From assembly GCA_028752905.1 (NCBI GenBank), contig JAQNBH010000011.1, positions 23,250,341-23,314,340 of the forward strand: 64,000 nt of DNA. Reading direction: 5' to 3'. Below, in pieces: positions 1-9,872 of the stretch; the stretch's first letter is position 1; every line of letters starts with the position of its first letter. The position numbers and the translations under genes were made by a program. This DNA is from Cladorhizidae sp. MBARI D1340-BT2. Lineage: Eukaryota; Porifera; Demospongiae; Poecilosclerida; Cladorhizidae. The notes below the pieces were generated by a model that did not search any database, was not told the origin of the DNA, and was given only the letters and a program-made list of their open reading frames with translations.

Positions 1-14
1 ATTGGTAAGGTGAG

Positions 15-407
15 ATGGGTACACCTGTTCTAACGTCTGATCAGAAGATTGAGCTACAAAAGCTCTTGGAAGAATTTTCAGATGTGGTCACCACTGAACT
101 AGGGAAGGTTAGTGGGACTGAACATGTGATAGACACGGGTCAAGTCCAGCCCATCCGTACTGCTCCCAACAGAATTGCGCCAGGTTGGAGAGCTGAGCTG
201 AAGGCTGAGATCCAGTCTCTGGTCAGGCAAGGTATCTTAGTGCCTACTAGAAGCCCCTGGTCCTCACCTATGGTGCCAGTTAGGAAGCTCACAGGGTTAA
301 TCAGGCATTGCATTGACTATAGGAAGCTTAACCATGAGACCAACGCCGATCCCTACCAGATGCCTGTAGTGCAAGACCTCTTGGATGATGTCGCAGAGGC
401 TACCTGA
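15..407 (+). pseudogene. Truncated Ty3/Gypsy-type reverse transcriptase fragment
   Basis: The 130-residue frame matches the N-terminal side of a Gypsy-class pol reverse transcriptase. In order it shows: a linker (residues about 10-25, LQKLLEEFSDVV) typical of the protease-RT spacer; an EHVIDTG segment near residue 36; the finger-domain motif GILVPTRSPWSSPMVPVRK (about 73-91); CIDYRKLN (about 99-106); and DPYQMPVVQDLLDDV (about 112-126). In an intact element this enzyme copies the retrotransposon RNA into DNA. Here the frame stops at 405-407, before the palm, so the YxDD catalytic motif, RNase H and integrase are all absent. A stop codon also lies in frame just upstream at 6-8, so the ATG is only the first one in the open stretch and not a demonstrated start. 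Sequence after the stop is 28-bp satellite. The family assignment is strong; the clade and host are unknown. It is a non-functional relic. Confidence 0.88.
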
Positions 408-2514
408 TTCAACCTAGGTATACCCAGGCAGCTGATGCAACCTAGGTATATCCAGGCAGTTGATGCAACCTAGATGTACTCAGGCAGTTGATGCAACCTA
501 GGTATACCCAGACAGTTGATGCAAGCAAGGTATACCCAGGCAGTTTATCCAACCTGGGTATATACAGGCAGTTGATTCAACCTAGGTATACCCAGGCAGC
601 TGATGCAACCTAGGTATAGCCAGGCAGTTGATACAACCAGGCAGTTGATGCAACCTAGATATACTCAGGCTGCAACCTACGTATAGCCAGTCAATTGATG
701 CAAACTAGGTATACCCAGGCATTTGATGCAACCAAGGTATACACAGGCAATTGTTGCAACCTAGGTATACCCAGGTAGATGATGCAATTAGGTATACCCA
801 AGCAGTGGATGCAACCTAGGTATACCCAGACATCTGATGCAACATAAGTATACCCAGGCAGTTGATGTAAACTAGGTATACCCAGGCAGCTGATGTAACC
901 TAAGTATACACAGGCAATGGATGCAACCTAGGTATAACCAGGCAGTTGATATAACCTAGGTATACCCAGGCAGTTGATGCAACCTAGGATGCCCAGGCAG
1001 CTGATATAACCTAGGTATACCCAGGCAGCTGATGTAACCTAAGTATACACAGGCAATGGATGCAACCTAGGTATAACCAGGCAGTTGATGCAACCTAGGT
1101 ATACCCAGGCAGTTGATGCAACCTAGGATACCCAGGCAACTGATACAATCTAGGTATACCAAGGCAATAGATGGAACCTAGGTATACCCAGGCAGCTGAT
1201 ACAACCTAGGTTTACCCAGGCAGTTGATGCAACCTAGGTATACCAAGGTAGCTGATACAATCTAGGTATACCCAGGCAGCTGATACAATCTAGGTATACA
1301 CAGGCAATTGATGGAACCTAGGTATACCCTGGCCGCTGATACAACCTAGGTATACCCAGGCAGTTGATGCAACTTAGGTATATCCAGAGAGCTGATGCAA
1401 CATAGGTATACCCAGGCAGTTGATGCAACCTAGGTATACCCAGGCAGCTGATGTAACCTAAGAATACACAGGCAATGGATGCAACCGAGGTATAGCCAGG
1501 CATCTGATGCATACTAGGTATACTCTAGCAATTGATGCAACCTAGGTATACCCAGGCAGCTGATGCAACCTAAGTATACCTAGGAAGCTGATACAACCTA
1601 GGTATACTCAGACAGTTGATGCAACCTAGGTGTACCCAGGCAGCTGATACAATCAAGGTATACCCAGGCAATTGATGGAACCTAGGTATACCCAGGCAGC
1701 TGATTACAACCTAGGTATACTCAGGCAGTTAATGCAACCTAGGTATACCAAGGCATCTGATACAATCTAGGTATACCCAGGCAATTGATGCAATCTCGGT
1801 ATACCCAGGCGGCTGATACAACCTAGGTATACCCAGGCAGCTGATACAACCTAGGTATACCCAGGCAATTGATGCAACCTAGGTATACACAGGCATCTGA
1901 TACAACCTAGGTATATCCAGGCAATTGATGCAACCTAGGTATATTCAGGCAGTTGATGCAACCTAGGTATACCCAGGTAGTTGATACAACCTAGGTATAC
2001 CCAGGCAGTTGATGCAACCTAGGATACCCAGGAAGCTGATACAATCTAGGTATACCCAGGCAATTGATGGAACCTAGGTATACCCAGGCAGCTAATACAA
2101 CCTAGGTATACCCAGGCAGTTGATGCAACCTAGGTATACCAAGGTAGCTGATACAATCTAGGTATACCCAGGCAGCTGATACAATCTAGGTATACCCAGG
2201 CAATGGATGGAACCTAGGTATACCCTGGCAGCTGATACAACCTAGGTATACCCAGGCAGTTGATGCAACCTACGTATACCCAGGCAGCTGCTACAATCTA
2301 GGTATACCCAGGCAATTGATGGAACCTAGGTATACCCAGGCAGCTGAAGCAACCTAGGTATACACAGACAGCTGATACAATCTAGGTATACCCAGGCAAT
2401 TGATGCAATCTAGGTATAACCAGGCAGCTGATACAACCTAGGTATACCCAGGCAGATGATACAACCTAGGTATACCCAGGCAGTTGATGCAACCTAGGTA
2501 TACCCAGGCAGTTG
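405..2514 (+). repeat. 28-bp minisatellite array (about 75 units)
   Basis: A tandem array with a 28-bp period. Each unit runs GATGCAACCTAGGTATACC then CAGGCAGTT, with common variants at the spacer (CAGCTGATACAAT, CAATTGATGGAAC, CAGTTGATGCAAC). The consensus contains overlapping palindromic words CCTAGG and GGTATACC and has no CpG. Some units are shortened by about 1-2 bp (for example CTAGGATACCC), which drifts the period. A local four-unit cassette (GATACAATC, GATGGAACC, GATACAACC and GATGCAACC units, about 112 bp) recurs at roughly 1140-1330, 2030-2160 and 2180-2280. The array starts at the stop codon of the RT fragment and ends abruptly at 2514/2515, where the 24-bp satellite begins. No gene is seen. 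A 64-codon minus-strand open stretch at 1318-1512 is only a by-product of the repeat. Confidence 0.95.
892..1168 (+). repeat. 139-bp five-unit duplication inside the 28-bp array
   Basis: Positions from 892 (GATGTAACCTAAGTATACAC...) are repeated from 1031 with an offset of 139 bp, which is five 28-bp units minus one base. Both copies carry the same rare variants: CTAAGTATACACAGG, GGCAATGGATGC, GTATAACCAGG and a shortened CTAGGAT unit. Shared rare variants show duplication of a multi-unit block, so higher-order structure also exists in the 28-bp array. The right edge of the second copy is approximate. Confidence 0.75.
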
Positions 2515-2565
2515 GTTTGCATCAAGCCATGAACTCTGGTGTGCATCAAGCCATGAACTCTGGTG

Positions 2566-5383
2566 TGCATCAAGAGATGAATTCTGGTGTGTTACCTTCA
2601 TGAAGTCTATAACTAGCCATGAACTATAAATGTCTCAAGCCATGAACTCTGGTATACATCAAGCCATGAACTCTGGTGTGCATCAAGCCATGAACTTTGG
2701 TGTGCATCGAGCTAAGAACGATTATGTGCATGAAGCCATGAACTCTGGTGTAGGTCAAGCCATGAACTCTGGTGTGCATCAAGCCATAAACTCTGGTTTG
2801 CATCAAGCCATGAACTCTGGTGTGCATCAAGCCATAAATTTTGGTATGCATCAAGCTATGAAAACTGTTGTGTAGCAAGACATGAACTCTGGTGTGTAGC
2901 AGTCATGAACTCTCTATCAAGCCATGAAGTCAGGCGTCTAAAGCCATGAACTCTGGTGTGTTTCAAGCCATGAACTCTGGTGTACTTCAAGCCATGAACA
3001 CGGGTGTGTATCAAGCTATTAACTCTGGTTTGCATCAAGCCATGAACTCTGGTATGTAGTAAGGCATGAACGCTGGCGTGCATCAAGCCAGTAACTCTGG
3101 TGTGTATCAAGCTAAGAATTGTGGTCTGTAGCAAGACATGAACTCTGGTGTGTAGCAGTCATGAACTCTGTATCAAGCCATGAACTCTGGTGTGTAGCAA
3201 CTCTTGAACACTGGTATGTTAAGCCTTGAAATCTGGTGTGCAACAAGTCATGATCTCTGGTGTGCATCAAACCATGAACTCAGGTGTGCATCAAGCTATG
3301 AACACTGGCATGCAGCAAGCTATGAACTCTGATGTGTATCAAGCTATGTATGAACTATGATGTGTAGCAAGACATGAACTCTGGTGTATATCAGTCATTA
3401 ACTCTGTATCAAGCCATGAACACTTGTGTCTTAAGCCATGAACTCTGGAGTGTGTCAAGCCATGAACTCTGGTGTGCATCAAGCCATGAACTCTGGTGTG
3501 CATCAAGCCATGAACTCTGGTCTGTATCAAGTTATATGAACTCTGGTGTGTAGCAAAACATGAATTCTAGTGTGTATCAAGCTATGAACTCCAGTCTCTA
3601 TCAAGCTATATGAATTCTGGTGTGTAGCAAGACATGAACCCTGGTGTGCATCAAGCCATGAACTCTGGCGGGTATCAAGCTATGAACTCTGGTCTGTATC
3701 AAGCTATCAACTCGGGTGTGTAGCAAGTTATGAGGTCTTGTGTGTAGCAGTCATGAACTCTGTATCAAGCCATGAAGTCTGGCGTCTCAAGCCATGAACT
3801 CTGGTGTGTTTCAAGCCATGAACTCTGGTGTGCATCAAGCCATGAACTCTGGTGTGTATCAAGCTATTAACTCTGGTGTGCATCAACCTATGAACTCTGG
3901 TGTGCATCAAGCCATGAACTCTGGTGTGCATCAAGCCATGAACTCTGGTGTGAAGCAAGCCATGAACTCTGGTGTGCATCAAGAGATGAATTCTGGTGTG
4001 TTACCTTCATGAAGTCTATAACTAGCCATGAACTATAAATGTCTCAAGCCATGAACTCTGGCGTACATCAAGCCATGAACTCTGGTGTGCATCAAGCCAT
4101 GAACTTTGGTGTGCATCGAGCTAAGAACGATTATGTGCATGAAGCCATGAACTCTGGTGTAGTTCAAGCCATGAACTCTGGTGTGCATCAAGCCATGAAC
4201 TCTGGTTTGCATCAAGCCATGAACTCTGGTGTGCATCAAGCCATAAATTTTGGTATGCATCCAGCTATGAAAACTGTTGTGTAGCAAGACATGAACTCTG
4301 GTGTGTAGCAGTCATGAACTCTCTATCAAGCCATGAAGTCAGGCGTCTAAAGCCATGAACTCTGGTGTGTTTCAAGCCATGAACTCTGGTGTACTTCAAG
4401 CCATGAACACGGGTGTGTATCAAGCTATTAACTCTGGTTTGCATCAAGCCATGAACTCTGGTATGTAGTAAGGCATGAACGCTGGCGTGCATCAAGCCAG
4501 TAACTCTGGTGTGTATCAAGCTAAGAATTGTGGTCTGTAGCAAGACATGAACTCTGGTGTGTAGCAGTCATGAACTCTGTATCAAGCCATGAACTCTGGT
4601 GTGTAGCAACTCTTGAACACTGGTATGTTAAGCCTTGAACTCTGGTGTGCAACAAGTCATGATCTCTGGTGTGCATCAAACCATGAACTCAGGTGTGCAT
4701 CAAGCTATGAACACTGGCATGCAGCAAGCTATGAACTCTGATGTGTATCAAGCTATGTATGAACTATGATGTGTAGCAAGACATGAACTCTGGTGTATAT
4801 CAGTCATTAACTCTGTATCAAGCCATGAACACTGGTGTCTTAAGCCATGAACTCTGGAGTGTGTCAAGCCATGAACTCTGGTGTGCATCAAGCCATGAAC
4901 TCTGGTGTGCATCAAGCCATGAACTCTGGTCTGTATCAAGCTATATGAACTCTGGTGTGTAGCAAAACATGAATTCTAGTGTGTATCAAGCTATGAACTC
5001 CAGTCTCTATCAAGCTATATGAATTCTGGTGTGTAGCAAGACATGAACCCTGGTGTGCATCAAGCCATGAACTCTGACGGGTATCAAGCTATGAACTCTG
5101 GTCTGTATCAAGCTATCAACTCGGGTGTGTAGCAAGTTATGAGGTCTTATGTGTAGCAGTCATGAACTCTGTATCAAGCCATGAAGTCTGGCGTCTCAAG
5201 CCATGAACTCTGGTGTGTTTCAAGCCATGAACTCTGGTGTGCATCAAGCCATGAACTCTGGTGTGTATCAAGCTATTAACTCCGGTGTGCATCAACCTAT
5301 GAACTCTGGTGTGCATCAAGCCATGAACTCTGGTGTGCATCAAGCCATGAACTCTGGTGTGAAGCAAGCCATGAACTCTGGCG
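2566..5383 (+). repeat. Tandem pair of 1,409-bp higher-order repeats (modules A-B-C-D)
   Basis: Copy 1 (about 2566-3974) and copy 2 (about 3975-5383) keep a constant offset of 1,409 bp across modules A, B, C and D, including rare words such as the CTTCATGAAG linker (2596 and 4005) and GAACGATTATGTGCATGAAG (2715 and 4124). Differences are scattered single bases, so both copies derive from one recent duplication. The offset is not a multiple of 24 because several units inside are short variants. Identity ends near 5380, where copy 2 continues with GCGTGTATCAAGC. Confidence 0.88.
2586..2632 (+). repeat. Non-canonical linker of module A (first of about 17 copies)
   Basis: This stretch does not fit the 24-bp consensus. 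It holds a 10-bp perfect palindrome CTTCATGAAG (2596-2605), then TCTATAACTAGCC, then ACTATAAATGTCTC with a TATAAAT word at 2625-2631. Copies occur near 4005, 21170, 25378, 31060, 32142, 32868, 39195, 39897, 42906, 43634, 50056, 50787, 54549, 55267, 58395 and 61388, always opening module A. Degenerate relatives (GTAACTAGYCATGAACTATAG) sit near 25134 and 61155. It serves as a landmark for higher-order units. A promoter role for the TATAAAT word is unsupported. Confidence 0.8.
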
Positions 5384-6102
5384 TGTATCAAGCTATGAAT
5401 TCTTGTCTATAGCAACACATGAACTCTGGTGTGTAGCAGTTATGAACTCCGTTTGAGGCAATGAAATCTAGTGTGCAGCAAGCCTTGTGTGTTAAGCCAT
5501 GTACTCTGGTGTGTACCAAGCCATGAACTTTGGTTTGCATCGAGCCATGAACTCTGGTGTGCTTCAAGCCATGAACACTGGTGTGTATCAAGCTATTAAC
5601 TCTGGTGAGCATCAAGTCATGAACTCTGGTGTGCAACAAGCCATGAACTCTGGTGTGCATCAAGCCATGAACTCTGGTATGTAGTAAGGCATGAACTCTG
5701 GCGTGTAGTAAGGCATGAACTCTGGCGTGCATCAAGCCAGTAACTCTGGTGTGTATCAAGCTAAGAATTCTGGTCTGTAGCAAGACATGAACTCTGGTGT
5801 GTAGCAATCATGAACTCTGTATCAAGCCATGACTCTGGTGTGTAGCAACCTTTGAACACTGGTATGTTAAGCCTTGAACTCTGGTGTGCAACAAGTCATG
5901 ATCTCTGGTGTGCATCAAACCATGAACTCAGGTGTGCATCAAGCTATGAACACTGGCATGCAGCAAGCTATGAACTCTGATGTGTATCAAGCTATGTATG
6001 AACTATGATGTGTAGCAAGACATGAACTCTGGTGTGTAGCAGTCATGAACTCTGTATCAAGCCATGAACTCTGGTGTGCAGCAAACCATGAATGCTGGTG
6101 TG

Positions 6103-6126
6103 TTAAGGGGGGACTATGCATCAAAA
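6103..6126 (+). repeat. Left TTAA target duplication and terminal inverted repeat
   Basis: TTAA at 6103-6106 is followed by the 20-bp left terminal repeat at 6107-6126, which begins with six G. Mismatches to the right repeat are at repeat positions 7, 14 and 17. Confidence 0.9.
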
Positions 6127-6977
6127 CCACAAAATAGTTGTACCTATTTCTAATTGTCATAACTTTTTTTCTCTTTCGTCTACACAAGTATTTATGATAC
6201 AAAGTCTTTATTATTCTGTGTTTGTTTTTATAAAGTGTTAATATCTCTATATAATTTTCTCAGAAGATACATGCAGAAACATCGAGGTGACTCCAAGATA
6301 TTTGTGGCAGACATAGCTGCCTAATGATTTGAAGTTATTTACTCATAATTGGTGTGTGGGTTGCTAAGAAGTGTCTCAGTGATATTCATGGAGCAAAGTT
6401 AACATATGTTGTCATGTTGATTAGTTACACACTTACAGAGTCTGAAAAACTGATAAAAACGAGAGGCCACCTCTTCTTACTAACATCTCTTGGCAATCCT
6501 TGCAGTAAACAAAAATCTGATTCATGGGTATCACAGAGTACTAAAAGAGCTCTAAAATGACATACATAGCCTAAAAATTGAGCAAACGTTTTTAAAGTTA
6601 TTCTCGCAACAAAAATATTTCCATTAATTATGGGAATAAGCATTCCAAGTTTGGAAAATGAAATGTTTGAGTTAGCACTGAAATAACTTGACAAAATATG
6701 TTCTTTTACAATTTTTAGCAATTCCTTAATCTGTTTTTTTTTACTTCCGTGACTCTTGGGTTTTTCTGTGCCTATATCTACATGTAAGAAAGAAAAATAT
6801 GATGAAAATTGTTATGGAACTTTCCTTTACAGCTGAATGTTTTTGCATGTCAAAGAAATGTATGATGAAGTAGATCCACCATAACTTTGAAAGAAGCATC
6901 CTATGTCTCCAAAACTTTGGAAATAGCAAGTAGATAGATGCAACAACAGTTTGAACTGATTTCATGTGTAGTCGCCA

Positions 6978-7008
6978 GGGGTGTGTGTGGGGGGAGGGGG
7001 GTGGGGGG
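6978..7008 (+). other. Potential G-quadruplex tract in transposon copy 1
   Basis: Four G-runs lie in 31 bp: GGGG at 6978-6981, then three runs of six G at 6989-6994, 6996-7001 and 7003-7008 separated by single A and T bases. This fits the general pattern of intramolecular G-quadruplex DNA. The same tract occurs in copy 2 at 10744-10774. Function is unknown; folding is inferred from the pattern only. Confidence 0.6.
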
Positions 7009-7057
7009 AACTTAGTATATGCAGGTCATTTTATTCCCTATTTCCTTATGCTTTGTT

Positions 7058-7219
7058 CCTAATGATATGTTAAATGTCTCAGCAGACATATTTTCTGGGA
7101 AGATACATCAAGATCCCTAAATAAGTTGATCTATCCTGCCTAATGATATGTTGAATGTCCCTGCAGACATATTTTCTCGGAAGATACATCAAGATCCCTA
7201 AATAAGTTGATCTATCTTG
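7058..7219 (+). repeat. 81-bp tandem repeat inside transposon copy 1 (two units)
   Basis: Units at 7058-7138 and 7139-7219 both begin CCTAATGATATGTT and contain GCAGACATATTTTCT and AAGATACATCAAGATCCC. They differ at a few bases. Each includes a short dyad around ATGTC...GCAGACAT. A diverged relative (AGAAGATACATGCAGAAAC ... GCAGACATAGCTGCCTAATG) appears near 6260-6330. Copy 2 carries the same pair at 10824-10985. Subterminal repeats of this kind are sometimes transposase-binding sites; that role is a guess here. Confidence 0.8.
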
Positions 7220-7471
7220 CAGTACAATTCATAACTGCCCTAATTAACAAGACCAAAGTCCCAGATTTTGTCAACTGATAGAGAAGGCCCTTATCTACAA
7301 CATGTGAACAGATTATTAATAAATGTAGTGGATTTTCACTGGCAGGCCACCGCTTTGGCAACTGGAAAACACCAGGAAAAATCCCAAACCTTACCACTTC
7401 AAATTACCATAACTTGCTAATACTTAGAGTACTCAAAATTTTGGCAAATACAAAAGACAGATAATTAGAAT

Positions 7472-7517
7472 GGCTACCCGGTGATAAAAAATTATCTTTT
7501 TTGGGTTAAGTGTAGCC
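7472..7517 (+). other. Potential hairpin near the right end of transposon copy 1
   Basis: GGCTACCC at 7472-7479 can pair with GGG plus GTAGCC ending at 7517, with a second inverted repeat GATAA-AAAA-TTATC (7483-7496) in the loop. The same sequence is in copy 2 (offset 3,766). This is a structural observation only. Confidence 0.45.
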
Positions 7518-7698
7518 AAGTTATGAGCTATACGGCAAAAGAACAAGATTTTGGGGGGGAAATTAGAAACATATAGATCAAATTAGGGCAAATATCATGC
7601 AAGATGTGTCCTCTTTGTAGTTTCTTGATCTGTTACATGGGGGGGAAAAGTGTTTGCCAGAAGAAGGGGGGGGAAAAGGGAAAAAAGAAAGCTCGAAT

Positions 7699-7722
7699 TT
7701 TGGAGGCATAGCCCCCCCTTAA
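7699..7722 (-). repeat. Right terminal inverted repeat and TTAA target duplication
   Basis: The 20-bp right repeat (7699-7718) ends in seven C. It is followed by TTAA at 7719-7722 and then by satellite that continues the context seen before 6103. Confidence 0.9.
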
Positions 7723-9872
7723 GCCATGTACTCTGGTGTGTACCAAGCCATAAACTCTGGTATGCATCAAGCCATGAACTCTGGTGTGTATCAAGCGATG
7801 AATTCTGGTGTGTAGCAAGACATGAACTCTGGTGTGTAGCAGTCATGAACTCTGTATCAAGCCATGAACTCTGGTATGCAGCAAACCATGAAATTTAGTT
7901 TGCATCAAGCAATGAACTCTGGTGTGCATCAAGCCATGAACTCTGGTGTGCATCAAACCATGAAATTTAGTTTGCATGAAGCAATGAACTCCGGTGTGCA
8001 TCAAGCCATGAACTCTGGTGTGCATCAAGCCATGAACTCTTGTGCGCATCAAGCCATGAATTTTGGTATGCATCAAGCTATGAAAACTGTTGTGTAGCAA
8101 GACATGAACTCTGGTGTGTAGCAGTCATGAACTCTCTCTCAAGCCATGAAGTCAGGCGTCTAAAGCCATGAACTCTGGTGTGTTTCAAGCCATGAACTCT
8201 GGTGTACTTCAAGCCATGAATACTGGTGTGTATCAAGCTATTAACTCTGGTTTGCATCAAGCCATGAACTCTGGTATGTAGTAAGGCATGAATGCTGGCG
8301 TGCATCAAGCCAGTAACTCTGGTGTGTATCAAGCTAAGAATTGTGGTCTGTAGCAAGACATGAACTCTGGTGTGTAGCAGTCATGAACTCTGTATCAAGC
8401 CATGAACTCTGGTGTGTAGCAACTCTTGAACACTGGTATGTTAAGCCTTGAACTCTGGTGTGCAACAAGTCATGATCTCTGGTGTGCATCAAACCATGAA
8501 CTCAGGTGTGCATCAAGCTATGAACACTGGCATGCAGCAAGCTATGAACTCTGATGTGTATCAAGCTATGTATGAACTATGATGTGTAGCAAGACATGAA
8601 CTCTGGCGTATATCAGTCATTAACTCTGTATCAAGCCATGAACACTGGTGTCTTAAGCCATGAACTCTGGAGTGTGTCAAGCCATGAACTCTGGTTTGCA
8701 TCAAGCCATGAACTCTGGTGTGCATCAAGCCATGAACTCTGGTCTGTATCAAGCTATATGAACTCTGGTGTGTAGCAAAACATGAATTCTAGTGTGTATC
8801 AAGCTATGAACTCCAGTCTCTATCAAGCTATATGAATTCTGGTGTGTAGCAAGACATGAACCCTGGTGTGCATCAAGCCATGAACTCTGGCGGGTATCAA
8901 GCTATGAACTCTGGTCTGTATCAAGCTATCAACTCGGGTGTGTAGCAAGTTATGATGTCTTGTGTGTAGCAGTCATGAACTCTGTATCAAGCCATGAACT
9001 CTGGCGTCTCAAGCCATGAACTCTGGTGTGTTTCAAGCCATGAACTCTGGTGTGCATCAAGCCATGAACTCTGTTGTGTATCAAGCTATTAACTCTGGTG
9101 TGCATCAACCTATGAACTCTGGTGTGCATCAAGCCATGAACTCTGGTGTGCATCAAGCCATGAACTCTGGTATGAAGCAAGCCATGAACTCTGGCGTGTA
9201 TCAAGCTATGAATTCTTGTCTATAGCAACATATGAACTCTGGTGTGTAGCAGTTATGAACTCCGTATGAGGCAATGAAATCTAGTATGCAGCAAGCCTTG
9301 TGTGTTAAGCCATGTACTCTGGTGTGTACCAAGCCATGAACTTTGGTTTGCATCGAGCCATGAACTCTGGTGTGCTTCAAGCCATGAACACTGGTGTGTA
9401 TCAAGCTATTAACTCTGGTGAGCATCAAGTCATGAGCTCTGGTGTGCAACAAGCCATGAACTCTGGTGTGCATCAAGCCATGAACTCTGGTATGTAGTAA
9501 GGCATAAACTCTGGTGTGTAGTAAGGCATGAACTCTGGCGTGCATCAAGCCAGTAACTCTGGTGTGTATCAAGCTAAGAATTCTGGTCTGTAGCAAGACA
9601 TGAACTCTGGTGTGTAGCAGTCATGAACTCTGTATCAAGCCATGAACTCTGGTGTGTAGCAACCTTTGAACACTGGTATGTTAAGCCTTGAACTCAGGTG
9701 TGCATCAAGCTATGAACACTGGCATGCAGCAAGCTATGAACTCTGATGTGTATCAAGCTATGTATGAACTATGATGTGTAGCAAGACATGAACTCTGGTG
9801 TGTAGCAGTCATGAACTCTGTATCAAGCCATGAACTCTGGTGTGCAGCAAACCATGAATGCTGGTGTGTTAA

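Larger units (their letters stand above)
6107..7718. mobile_element. Non-autonomous DNA transposon, TTAA target, G-rich TIRs (copy 1)
   Basis: A 1,612-bp element interrupts the satellite between two TTAA copies (6103-6106 and 7719-7722). Its ends are inverted repeats: the left end reads GGGGGGACTATGCATCAAAA, and the right end, reverse complemented, matches it at 17 of 20 positions. The same satellite context without the element occurs at 16811-16925 and 17907-18008 with a single TTAA, which fixes the boundaries and target duplication. The interior is A/T-rich with G-runs, an 81-bp tandem repeat and several potential hairpins. No frame exceeds about 98 codons and none resembles a transposase, so movement would need a transposase in trans. 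TTAA duplications occur in the piggyBac and Kolobok superfamilies. Ends starting with purines (GGG) rather than CCC favour Kolobok-like, but this is an inference from the ends alone. Longer than a typical MITE. Confidence 0.9.

Noticed and set aside
1..14. An upstream extension of the RT coding frame
   Set aside because: A TAA at 6-8 is in frame before the ATG, and too little sequence is available to judge a frameshift or splice.
405..2514. Telomeric or subtelomeric short repeat
   Set aside because: The 28-bp unit does not contain TTAGGG-type telomere motifs.
2621..2635. TATAAAT in the module A linker as a promoter
   Set aside because: A single short AT-rich word, with no other promoter element and no gene downstream.
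2680..2710. TGAACTTTGG variants as nuclear-receptor (HNF4-like) sites
   Set aside because: The match is short and arises by a single base change from the satellite consensus; many copies are expected by chance and nothing else supports function.
6354..6965. Small open frames inside the transposon as a transposase remnant
   Set aside because: The frames (at most 98 codons) show no THAP, zinc-finger or DDE-type pattern and overlap on opposite strands.
6107..7718. piggyBac element
   Set aside because: TTAA duplication fits, but the ends start with G-runs rather than the CCC typical of piggyBac and no DDD transposase relic is seen. Not excluded, only less favoured.
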